From Hemileia vastatrix (taxonomy: Eukaryota > Basidiomycota > Pucciniomycetes > Pucciniales > Zaghouaniaceae): a stretch of DNA of 64,000 bases. The translations under genes and the position numbers were made by a program. The DNA lies in NCBI GenBank assembly GCA_030280995.1, contig JASXTE010000015.1:26096501-26160500 (forward strand), read 5' to 3'. Below, in pieces: positions 12,327 through 21,870 of the stretch; within the stretch, counting starts at the first letter, position 1, and every line of letters starts with the position of its first letter. Under the pieces are notes generated by a model, which did no database searches, had not been told where the DNA came from, and saw nothing but the letters and a program-made list of their open reading frames with translations.

Positions 12327-15061
12327 CTAAAAAGGAAGGCTCTCTATCAGATCCTGAGCTATCTTCCAGAAATCCAGAAGCAGCCCTATATTCTCTTCTC
12401 CTTTCATAAAATTCAAGGAAATGAAACATAGAGCTAAGCCTAGGCCTAGTCTTCTAACCTTTTCACCAGTTGAAGAAAACTTCATTTGAAAAGTCCTTTC
12501 ATCATCATCTGTTAACTCCAAGCTAATACCAACTCCAGGTTGGTAACCAATCCTGGCTGTAAAATCCATTAAAAATGGGCCACCCAAAACTGCACTAAAA
12601 GTGCCTTTTGCAATATAAAAGTGTACTTTTCCAGAAGCTCCACCTACATCCAATTTCAGGAACTCTGCTGTTCCAATTAATTCAGTTACATGCCATCCAA
12701 TTTCTATGAAGCTCTGACAAATACCAGTTTTGATGGGGAGGCCTGATTGAATTTCCTCAGAAAGAGAAATAAGATTGATCTGTGAACCATAATCAACCAA
12801 AGCTCTGATGGCCTTGCCATTCAGAGTGAAATTAAAAAAGCCCAGAGGAGCAGAGAAATTTATCTCCAAATTATCCCCAACCTTTTCAGCAGAGTCACAA
12901 ACAAACTCCACTTCACCAGAAGAGAACCTTCTTCTGCTTATCAGCCAGGCCAGGACTGATAGCAAACAACTCCCCATAAGTCAAGGAAATAGTGCCTTGA
13001 TTCATCTTTTCCAAAACAGAGTCAGTCACATCCACTCTTCCTGCAACCAATGGCCTCTCAAAATGGGCCTTTGGCTTCACCACCTTAAGCCTTGATGCCT
13101 CTTCTGGTCCAACACCTCCATCCACTAGATTCCTAATCACAGGAACCAAACCAGATCCATCTCTAGTAATCCTGACCCCACTGGGCTTTGGCAAAGAAGC
13201 TAAAGGAACATCCCCCCCAGAGTCATAATCCAACTCCATAGGCATTGGATCTCCATTCAGATCATAGGCCCCAAAACTTGGTGGGCCCATATCTGCAATA
13301 ACCTTCTTCTGATTGTGCAGCTCCTTCCTGCTAAAGCTTCTTCTTTAATCCATATTTGGACCCACATTAGGAGCCTTGGGCTTAGGATGAGCCTGTGAAG
13401 TGCTCTTTGGCCTGCCCACCCTCCCAGCATCAACATCATAAGCATCAGCCAAACATTCCCTTTTTGGCTGTTCTCCACAAGAGTACAACTCTAAACCACC
13501 ATAAGAAGTAGAAAAGGAGACCTTATTGACCTATTTTACTTTCCCCTTCAGATCAACTCCTTCCTTCCCAGAAGACTTCCCCTTATCAGGAATATCCTCA
13601 AATCTTGGCCTCCTCTGATTGAGACCACCCCTTCTCCTGACCAAATCAACAGAAGCCTTCCCCTCACTGGGATTTACAAATGAACCACCAGGTAACTTAA
13701 AAAACCTTCCATCAAACTCCACCTTTCCCTCTGACACATCTCTGTTCAGAGCCCAACAATTATTTAACCTGTGCCCCCTCCTACTACAATACGAGCACAC
13801 CCAATTATCACTGCTACCTCCTGCCCTCATCTCAAAAGGCTTAGCCTTCTGAATAGAGGCACCATTTACCTTATGAGTTTCCCGCACAAATATGTAAATA
13901 TAATATGATTCCCTCACTACTAACTTACTTATATCTCTTAGTTACTTAAGCATACTTAAGCATTTCTTATTTGCTCTCATATAGTAGATACATTCTAGTT
14001 TATATTTTAACCTATCCTGATGATAGACCACTTTATTCATAAGATATGGACCCATTTATTGATTCTGGATCTATCTTGTCTCTCTTTTAGTTACTTTTAT
14101 TCATTATAAAATTTTATTATATTATCTTAATTTTTTAAGTCCCTCTGTCCCTTTCAATTCCACCAGTCCAAGTCCTTAGTACACTTTTTCTCATCCTTGT
14201 CCTTATTTATTACTAAGTTACTAACTTACATTAAATCATCAGTCCTTCTCAGTAAAAAAAGATGTTCAACTGCTTGGTCAAGACCATCAATTGCTCCATC
14301 ACTGGGTCCCTCTCTTTTTTAGGAACCTTCTTCACCTTCTTCTCTTCCTTCTTCAACTTAGCTTCCTCTTCAGCCAAATCCTAAATAAATTTTCTGACAT
14401 ACTTGGCACACCCCTCTTGATAGGAGTCCACAGCCAATAACTTCAGATGGGCCTCTAGAGCCTCCTTCAACTTCTTCAAGGCAGGAAATATCTGCTCACT
14501 ATTAGCCAGATTCTTCATCATTTCCTTCCTAGAAATCTCCTTTAGCACATCTATTCTGACATCCTTAGCCAGAGAAGACCAAAAAACATCTTTGGCAGCA
14601 TTTTCATGTGCCAAATCCTCTACCTCCACCAAGTACTCCACCACAGGGTCAAACTGTAGCAGAAACTTCCTGTAACTATGTAAGTAACCAACACTTCCAT
14701 AAGATTTCCATTCACTGACAACCTTTTTCATATCCACCATAGTGAACCTGACACCCCATCTATCTATCATCTCCCTACACAACAAACTCCAATCCCTCTT
14801 CTTGTAGCCAGTCATGGCTACAACCTCCTTCCCCACTGGTCTATTACCAATGAAGAAAATAATCTGCTTCACCATATCCAGGTAGGAAGCACCATCAACA
14901 CCAGCGGAAACTTTATACTTATCCATAAACCACTTTACATCTTTACCATTAAACTTGGTACCATCCAAAGTTTTATTCCTGACACACTCCCTGACCACCA
15001 AAGCAGGAGGAACACCCTCCCCACTGATAATCACAATAGGGATAGAGGAACCAGAAGCCAT
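12327..15061 (-). pseudogene. gag: R0 gag-protease, decayed
   Basis: The start is taken at the ATG at 15061 (MASGSS), matching ASGSS near the start of R1 Gag. The N-terminal Gag part (15061-14381) aligns throughout with R1 (VKWFMDKY, MIDRWGVRFTMVD, AHLKLLAVDSYQE). After the insertion at 13887-14262, the CCHC knuckle follows (CSYCSRRGHRLNNC, about 13800), then a Pro/Asp-rich spacer with DMGPPSFG and DVPLASLPKPS, then a retropepsin-like domain at about 12800 with VDYGSQINLISL where R1/R2 have VDSGSQINLISL. The lost Ser of the DSG motif alone predicts an inactive protease. Stops and shifts separate the pieces. Confidence 0.9.
13887..14262. mobile_element. unidentified insertion in R0 gag, about 375 bp
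   Basis: Gag homology stops between LTKQLNIF and FVRETHK; R2 runs through without a gap (LTKQLKIFVQETQK). The intervening AT-rich block is flanked by ATGT on both sides (left at about 13889, right at about 14263), suggesting a 4-bp target duplication. It has no clear inverted repeats, TG...CA ends or coding sequence. A solo LTR or a decayed MITE are both possible. Confidence 0.45.
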
Positions 15062-15131
15062 TCCTCCAGACCAGAAGCACCAAAAAAATCCAACCAAAGA
15101 CAAAAGAGACTCCAAAGGACTAGAAAGTCCA

Positions 15132-15148
15132 CCCCACATTGGGAGCCA
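15132..15148 (-). other. primer-binding site of R0
   Basis: Minus-strand TGGCTCCCAATGTGGGG, four bases inside the 5' LTR end. It matches the R1/R2 site TGGCGCCCAACGTGGGG except at two positions, both in former CpG dinucleotides. By position it is where a host tRNA 3' end would prime reverse transcription; I cannot name the tRNA. Confidence 0.7.
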
Positions 15149-15152
15149 GAAA

Positions 15153-16025
15153 TGTAGACAATCCTATAGTGCTAGTTATAGGCCTTGACCAAGGGAGTTG
15201 GAGAAAACCCAGTGAGAAAATCCCCTGTCCCTTTAGAGAAATACAAGTGAGATTTACCTGCTAGTTAAATTGAGTCTTTTTTGATAAAGCTCCTTTCCAA
15301 CACACTTGACTTCTTTCTGAGCCAAGAAAGTAGTCCCCAGACAGACTACTACACCAAAGAACTGAAATGTAGACCAATGTCCACACCAGAGAAAGAAATG
15401 ATACTTGATGTGGGTTGAAAATACACACCAGAGACAGCAATAATACTTGATATAGCTTACAAGACTATACCAGAGAAGCAGTGACAAGAGTTGAGGTCAG
15501 GTAAGAAATAAACTTTTCACAACCCAGCCAAACACATGCAAATAGTGAAGCACAGAGCTCCATATATCCCAGATGGTAGATGATATATTAGAGTCTCCTC
15601 TAACTTGCTTAAAATATCTCACACACAGACCACCTAATAAGATCCCCAGCTTGATCCAGCTCTCCCAGCTATCTACATGCATAAAAAAGTCTCTAGAGGC
15701 TTCCATGCATGCAGGCGGGTGGGCCACCTGGAGGCAGGAAGCCGCTTCTAGGCCTACAAACACCCAAAAACACCCAAAAAACCTCTATAAAAACAAAACA
15801 AAACAACTACTCATAAAAAACAGCTAATCACACATAACACACACTAAAATGACGAGAAAATAAAGGAAATTAAGCTGAGACATAATCAGTGACCCTAGCT
15901 TAAGCCTACAAAAACACAACTAAACACCTAAATAATATCAAAACACCATTACCCCAACAAAACCCTACATACCAAATACCCCCAGATACACACTCCAAAG
16001 TCCTAAGCAGCTTTGTAACATCACA
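15153..16025 (-). repeat. 5' LTR of R0
   Basis: 873 bp, homologous to 3201-4121 and in the same orientation. Followed on the minus strand by the primer-binding site and gag. Bounded outside by CTGT (16026-16029). Confidence 0.9.
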
Positions 16026-17502
16026 CTGTTTCTGTCATAAGTAACTTATTTAATAGGTGAAATCTGAAGTTTGGCCAAACATCAATTTTTGGCCACCTTT
16101 TCTGCCTCCCTCACCACCCCTGCCTACAATCATTTCTTCCCTGCACTCATCACATCTTTTCGTCCCTATATATCTCTTTTCTAGCCTTCTTTATTCCCTA
16201 TTCATCTCACACCACCCCTTTCACACCATCTTAACCCCTCCCCAGCCCTTGAAAAATCTTTTTCTACACTCCTTACCCCTTACTACACATTTGGCTACCC
16301 CCAAATCATCAATTCCTCTTTTGCTACACTCCCCACCCCTCCTACCCCTTAAGCTACCCTTCCCTCACCTCCTACACCTTTTACTTCACTCCCCAGCTAA
16401 CCTGAGCCCATCTCTTCCCCTCCCTATCCCACTCCTCTCCCTTTTATTGCCAGCCTACCCTATCTCTCTGCATTTCCCACCCTTTTTGCTTGCTATGGAG
16501 TAAAAGGAGTAGAGAGTAGTGGGGAAGTGAGAAAAAGGGATATAGAAGGGTTAAGAGAGATGAAGAATGGTATGGAGGGGAGAGGATAATGAGGTTAAAG
16601 AGGTATGGTAATCTGAGAGGGGATGAGTTTTTGATTCATAAGAGGGGAGAGGGTAGGAGCAGAAAGAGAAGGATTTTTCTTCAAAAAAGTGATAAGATAA
16701 AAAAACAGAAGAATTATGTTCAAAGGAATGGAAAGACTGATTACCTGAAATTTAAAAAAAACAAAACATTATACTTCTAGTGAATCATCAAATTTTAATG
16801 TGATTCAATCTTTAGAAAATTTTCCCCCTTCATAGTTAGATATGCTAAAGATGGAGAAAAGTTGTTTTTAAAGAATAATAGTACCTGTGCATTTCTTGTA
16901 CTTACTGGTAATATATATATATATATATACTTTATTTATAAATTATATGTTTAACTATATTATTCTTTTATTCATTTTGAAGATTATTTTAAGCTCTAAA
17001 GATCCTTTGAAGGTTCATGTGATTTGCTGCTATGTAATCATAAAAAAAGATATAATATCATATTTTTAAATTTTTTACTGAAAATAATGTGATGTTTAAT
17101 ATAACTACACTATATAGTATTTTATAAATAATTTCTGATTATATTTAATAATTTAAATATGTAATTTGAGCTAAAATATCTGAATGCTTATGTAAAATGA
17201 AGTTTGATTAAATCTACATTGAGGATTATTTTTTTTGAAAGAATGAGAAAAGCACCATTTTTTAAAAAAAATCTTATGTGTTTACCAGCCTTTTTTAGCT
17301 ATGGGGTTCACTAAAATTCAGCCTTATATCAAAAAATCATATTGTTTATATATCAAAATTTTTTACAAGTAATGAATTCATTGGCTACAATAATAATTCA
17401 GCTATGATTCAGTATGAATTCAACAATTTTTCACCCTTGTTTCTTGGATGGTTCATTTGAAGCTCAATTAATACTCAATTTGTGATGAATTAGGCTTTAC
17501 GG
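16026..17502. other. gene-free; copy A with a pyrimidine/purine strand switch
   Basis: No gene. The plus strand is almost pure pyrimidine from about 16090 to 16500, then purine-rich to about 16720. The same order, read inward from the terminus, is seen in copy B (30780-31380), so the block is an old internal part of the CACTA-like element. The long Pro/Leu-rich open frame at 16057-16503 is a composition artefact. ACGG at 17499-17502 is the left flank of R1. Confidence 0.6.
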
Positions 17503-18598
17503 TGTGGTAGCCTAAAGTTTAGTACGGCACCTAAATATGTAAATGGATTTATTACGGCGTGCAAGATTGGCGTTATTATTTTTTATAAAAGGGTTTTATT
17601 TAATTTATTGGAGTTTAAAATATGAAGAAATTGGTCACGAGCGAATGCCTACACAAATACAATTTATTTTGCGGAGAAAACTTATTTTTACGGTCTGAAA
17701 AATTTATAAGTATCAAGTCAAGTCACTTAAGAACCTTGGGAAATTTTCCCAGAATTTTTACTATTTTTCTTATATTTTTAAATGAATTTTAAAGTTTTAT
17801 AGAAATATTTACGTTTTCAAAAATTACTTAACTTTGATGAATTTTCACGGGGTAATGAGAGCTGCGAAGACTACGAAAATTAGTTTGGTATGTAAAGGGG
17901 AAGTAGCTCTATTATGTGTAATTTTTCTAGATTTTTAATTATAGTTTTAAGGTTCTAATTGAGTCCGGAAGTCCGGACGGACTCCATTTCGACTCTGTAC
18001 GGGCTCCAGATTGACTCTGGAAGAGCTCTGGAGGGGAAAACTTAGGCACGTGACTAGGAATACTTAAGCGCTTCTCAAACTCGAAATTGAGAGGGGGGAC
18101 ACATCATACAGCTTAATCTTTAACCACCACAGTCTCATTTTTTATTACTCAACAAATTAAATAAATTGTAATACCCTTATAACATTATATTTTATATATA
18201 ACATTTTAGAAATACTACTCAACAATTTAAATCACACTTCATACAGGGTATCTTTAGAAAGGTCTTCATCGCTGGGACTTGATTATTTCTGTCTCATATA
18301 AATTTAAAATATTATAAAAACATAAAAGTCAATCTTTACAGATCTTTCACTGGTACACCTTAATTGTTGTTATCAGTATTTCTTTCTCAACAGCCACTTT
18401 CTTTTAATCTCAATAAGCGTTAAATATTTTAGAGTTTCATTATTTTTATCAATCAGATCTAAGTAGATTGGTTAGCTTAGTGATTTAGAATTCCCATTTT
18501 GTTATTTTTATTGGAAGGACGGGGTTTTCAGCTAAATCCACATATCTCCTCCGGATTCTGCTTACAGCAAGGTGACTGTAAGAGTTTACCTTACCATA
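17503..18598 (+). repeat. 5' LTR of R1
   Basis: 1096 bp. Contains a GC-rich patch of short related repeats (GACTCCGTAC-like, 17965-18030) in otherwise AT-rich sequence; this patch differs in copy number between the R2 LTRs. The promoter must lie here, but I cannot place a start site. Confidence 0.95.
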
Positions 18599-18600
18599 GT

Positions 18601-18617
18601 TGGCGCCCAACGTGGGG
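18601..18617 (+). other. primer-binding site of R1
   Basis: TGGCGCCCAACGTGGGG, two bases after the LTR end. It begins TGG, the complement of a tRNA CCA tail, as expected for a tRNA-primed element; the tRNA was not identified. Confidence 0.8.
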
Positions 18618-18775
18618 TTCGATTTCTCTAGCTTTCTTTAAAAGACTTACTTGGATCAAGAACGTTATTAGCCTGAAAGAGGCTTATTTTCTGGAACTCT
18701 AATTGGATTTTTGTTATTGGCCTGCAAGAGGCTTGTTATTTTATCGATTGTTAACGCTTTTCATTACTTATTGGG

Positions 18776-21265
18776 ATGTCTTCTTCTGCTGTTGCTTCTG
18801 GATCTTCTAACCCTCTTACTCCCTCAGTTAGAATTGTTTCTTGGGATGGCCCAAAGTTTGATGGGGAGGAGGTTAAATGGTTCATTAGCAGGTATGAAGC
18901 TGCTGCTGCTGTTGATGGTGCTTCCCATGTGGATATGGTGAAGCAAGTTAGGTTTTTTATTGCTGATAGGGAGGTGGAAAAAGAGGTTATTGCTATGCAG
19001 GCATTCAAGGACAAGGATTGGGTTAAGCTTTCTAAAGCTATGGTTGATAGATGGGGTGTTAGGTTTACTATGATGGACCTCAATAAAATTGTTGGAGACT
19101 GGCAAGCAAAAGGTGGAGTTTCTTCTATGGCTGACTTCAAAAAGCTCTGTGTTCAGTTTGATGAATTGGTGGAATATCTCATACTGGTGGACAAGTTAGT
19201 GCATGAGAACCAAGCAAAAGATTTGTTTTGGACAGCATGCAGCAGGGATATTCGAATGGATTTCTTGAAGGATCTTTCAAGAAAAGATTTGATGAAGGAA
19301 CTGCCTAATGGTGAGCAGAAACTGCCGGCTCTGGAGGTTATCAAGGACAAAATTCAAGCCCATCTAAAGTTATTGGCGTTGGACAAATATCAAGAGTCAT
19401 GCACTCAATATGTTAGCAAGGTTAGCGAAGTTTTGGCCGAAAACAACGATATTATGATCAAAGCCCAGAAGGCCAACAAGGCCCCAATCACTTCTTTGTC
19501 GACGTCGACTTCTTATCAGTCTAGAGGTTATGAACGTCGAAATTATAATGGAAATAACAATGGTAACCGCTTCCCAGGCAATGGGAGAAATGGTGGGAAT
19601 GGTGGTAGTAATGGATATAGAGGTGGCTACGATGAGCCAAAGGTGTGCTCCTATTGTAATAGGAGGGGTCACAGAGCAACAGTTTGTTTTGCTCTTGATA
19701 AGGATATGGATGCTGGGCAAGTTTTATTTGATGGTAAAGTTTATAAATTTCCTGATGGTTCGTTCATCAAGCCCAGTGATGGACAGTCTCCTTCTGATTT
19801 GGTCAGAAGAAGTTTAACGGCTGAAAGGAGAGCCAGATTTGAAGAGGTGACGGATGAAGATGTTAATGCCAAGAGTGGCAAAAATGGTAATGGTAATGGT
19901 GGTAAAGCTGACAAGGGCAAGGAGAAAGAGGTCAGTAAAGCCACATTTTCTACTTCTTTTGGAGGTTTAGAGCTGGCGACGGTTGCCCAGGTGGAGGGTA
20001 GCTGTATGGCTGGCGAATACGATGTTAATGCTGCTAGAAGAGCAGCTGCTACTAAGGCGAAGAGTAGCATTCAGAGCCAATTGAGGGCTAATCCTGGCAA
20101 GGCCAATAACAAAGTGAACCCTTACTCTAAGGACAAGAATTCTAGTGCTCAAACAGCCGCCAACAAATTTAACCCTTACTCTAAGGACGAATTATATAAA
20201 ATGCAGAAGGGGATTGCTGATATGGGGCCCCCTAGTTATGGCAAGTTTCATTTAAATGGTGAGCCTATGCCAGAGGATGATTCGGATTCTGAGGAGGACG
20301 TACCGTTGGCGTCTCTACCCAGACCAAGTTTTAGAGGTCCCATCCCAATGGAGGGAGTAAGAAAGACTAGCGATGGATCAGGATTAGTGCAAGAAGCTGG
20401 TGACGGAGTTAGGGTTATAGAAAGTGAAGATGTTATAATTGGGGGTGAAGATGGCTCGGTTGGACCTCAAGAGGTACCCAGGGCCAAGGTTGTTAAATCA
20501 AAGGTCCAGTATGAGCGGCCAGTAGTTTCTGGTCAAGCTAATGCAATGGACGCAGTTTTGAATAGGGTGAATCAACTGCAGATTCCCTTATCTTTGGAGG
20601 AGTTATTTACGATTAGTCCGGCGCTTGCTGAAAAGCAAAAGAAGCATTTGACGAGGCATCGGGTTTCCACTGGAGAGGTGGAATATATTTGTGAAAATGC
20701 TGAAAAGTTTGGGGAAGATGTAGATACGCATTTTTCCGCTCCCCTGGGTTACCTGGTGGTAACTCTTAATGGTAAAGAAGTTAAGGCCTTGGTCGATTCA
20801 GGGTCTCAAATTAATTTAATTTCATTGGAGCAAGCGACGAGTATAGGCTTGCCAATTAAAAGTGGGACTGGGGGAAACCTCAGAGGTATTGGAGGGCATG
20901 CAACAGAGCTGATGGGTACAGCTGAGCATGTCAGGTTAGGCATTGGTGGATCTGTTGGTAAGGTTCACTTTTATGTGGCCAGAGGAGCAGTCAAAACTGT
21001 TCTTGGGGGTCCTTTTTTGATGGATTTTGAGGCCAGGATAGGGTATCAAGCTGGCATGGGGATTAGTTTGGAGATCACTGGTGAAGATATGCGGAGGTTA
21101 CATATGCGGTTAGCGCCTCCTAGAGATGAAGGTTGGGAAACACGGCCAGGGATTACTACTCTGTGCCAGTGTTGTGTTTGCACCAAGAAGCTGCATATAA
21201 AACGGACGGCTTCTGGTGAATTATGTTTGTTGGAAAGGGATGGATGCCCTCATTTTTTGGGGTAG
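18776..21265 (+). CDS. gag: R1 Gag-protease polyprotein
   Basis: 829 codons, uninterrupted. Start ATG at 18776, matching R2. Residues 1 to about 225 are the Gag capsid-like region (homologous in R0, R1 and R2). A Gly/Asn-rich stretch leads to a CCHC zinc knuckle at C291, C294, H299, C304 (CSYCNRRGHRATVC), the nucleic-acid-binding part of nucleocapsid. A Lys/Asp/Glu-rich spacer follows, then a retropepsin-like domain with the catalytic DSG at 674-676 (ALVDSGSQINLIS). Compared with R2 it lacks about 41 residues after residue 230 (including the LTKQLKIF segment), an in-frame deletion between KAQ-like repeats, which may impair it. It ends at TAG 21263 just after a slippery heptamer feeding the -1 frame of pol. 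It assembles the cytoplasmic particle in this class. Confidence 0.9.
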   Translation: MSSSAVASGSSNPLTPSVRIVSWDGPKFDGEEVKWFISRYEAAAAVDGASHVDMVKQVRFFIADREVEKEVIAMQAFKDKDWVKLSKAMVDRWGVRFTMMDLNKIVGDWQAKGGVSSMADFKKLCVQFDELVEYLILVDKLVHENQAKDLFWTACSRDIRMDFLKDLSRKDLMKELPNGEQKLPALEVIKDKIQAHLKLLALDKYQESCTQYVSKVSEVLAENNDIMIKAQKANKAPITSLSTSTSYQSRGYERRNYNGNNNGNRFPGNGRNGGNGGSNGYRGGYDEPKVCSYCNRRGHRATVCFALDKDMDAGQVLFDGKVYKFPDGSFIKPSDGQSPSDLVRRSLTAERRARFEEVTDEDVNAKSGKNGNGNGGKADKGKEKEVSKATFSTSFGGLELATVAQVEGSCMAGEYDVNAARRAAATKAKSSIQSQLRANPGKANNKVNPYSKDKNSSAQTAANKFNPYSKDELYKMQKGIADMGPPSYGKFHLNGEPMPEDDSDSEEDVPLASLPRPSFRGPIPMEGVRKTSDGSGLVQEAGDGVRVIESEDVIIGGEDGSVGPQEVPRAKVVKSKVQYERPVVSGQANAMDAVLNRVNQLQIPLSLEELFTISPALAEKQKKHLTRHRVSTGEVEYICENAEKFGEDVDTHFSAPLGYLVVTLNGKEVKALVDSGSQINLISLEQATSIGLPIKSGTGGNLRGIGGHATELMGTAEHVRLGIGGSVGKVHFYVARGAVKTVLGGPFLMDFEARIGYQAGMGISLEITGEDMRRLHMRLAPPRDEGWETRPGITTLCQCCVCTKKLHIKRTASGELCLLERDGCPHFLG
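21253..21259 (+). promoter_or_regulatory. -1 ribosomal frameshift site (T TTT TTG)
   Basis: In the gag frame the codons read CAT TTT TTG GGG TAG. T-TTT-TTG fits the X-XXY-YYZ rule for -1 slippage and lies one codon before the gag stop. Slipping gives TTT TTT GGG GTA, which is the pol frame (FFGVAGADHS). The same heptamer is at the same place in R2 (minus strand, near 41040). A downstream pseudoknot was not worked out. Confidence 0.7.
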
Positions 21266-21519
21266 CAGGGGCTGATCACTCTAATGTTGTAATCTCTCCT
21301 CAGGATGAGATCCCGGATTGCAATAGGTCAGCTCACTTGGAGATAATTCAAGTGGATTCTCAATTATTTTCTGTTAATATTACTTTGGAGTGCAAATACG
21401 TTTTGGACTTTTCTATATGTTTATTGGATTTACCCGGTTTTTCTATTAAATTTAAAAACGGTGAAAAAGGCAAAATGGGCCAAATTAGGTTGGATAAAGG
21501 TTGGAAGGGTATGTTTTAT

Positions 21520-21870
21520 GACCTCCAGAAAGAGGTTAAACTGCAATTATCTCCTTCTATTATGGACCTCCAGCAAGAGGGTAAACTGCAAATATCACAT
21601 CAAAATCCGATAAAAAATCTCAGTATAATTAAAACACAAAAAAATAATTTTTGTGAAAATTCAATTCCGGACCTCCAGCAAGAGGTTAAACTGCAATTAT
21701 CTCCTTCTATTACGGACCTCCAGCAAGAGGGTAAACTGCGAAAATCTTATCAAAATCCAATAAAAAATCTCAGTATAATTAAAACACAAAAAAATAATTT
21801 TTGTGAAAATTCATTTCCGGTCCTCCAGCAAGAGGTTAAACTGCCAACTTTCTTTACGGGTGATTTACTG
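21520..21870 (+). repeat. 150-bp in-frame repeat in the pol linker
   Basis: Two full units and one partial, starting at 21520, 21670 and 21820, exactly 150 bp (50 codons) apart. Each full unit holds two stem-loop motifs translated as DLQQEVKLQ and DLQQEGKLQ. R2 has the same repeat (40471-40800). Confidence 0.9.

Larger units (their letters stand above)
3201..16025 (-). mobile_element. R0: old Ty3/gypsy LTR retrotransposon, decayed
   Basis: Two related LTRs (3201-4121 and 15153-16025) bound a gag-pol remnant read on the minus strand. CTGT occurs directly outside both LTRs (3197-3200 and 16026-16029), a 4-bp target duplication. LTR ends are TGTGATGTTGC...ATTGTCTACA, different from R1/R2, but the primer-binding site, purine tract, Gag, protease and Pol are clearly related to theirs. 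The element carries a MITE (7618-7833), an unidentified insertion in gag (about 13887-14262), a duplicated block in the N-terminal pol region (11660-12095) and antisense coding remains (4169-6832). Its LTRs are much more diverged and its frames much more broken than those of R1/R2, so it is the oldest of the three. Confidence 0.9.

Noticed and set aside
16057..16503. 148-codon Pro/Leu-rich open frame
   Set aside because: Product of the polypyrimidine block; the homologous block in copy B has no matching frame.
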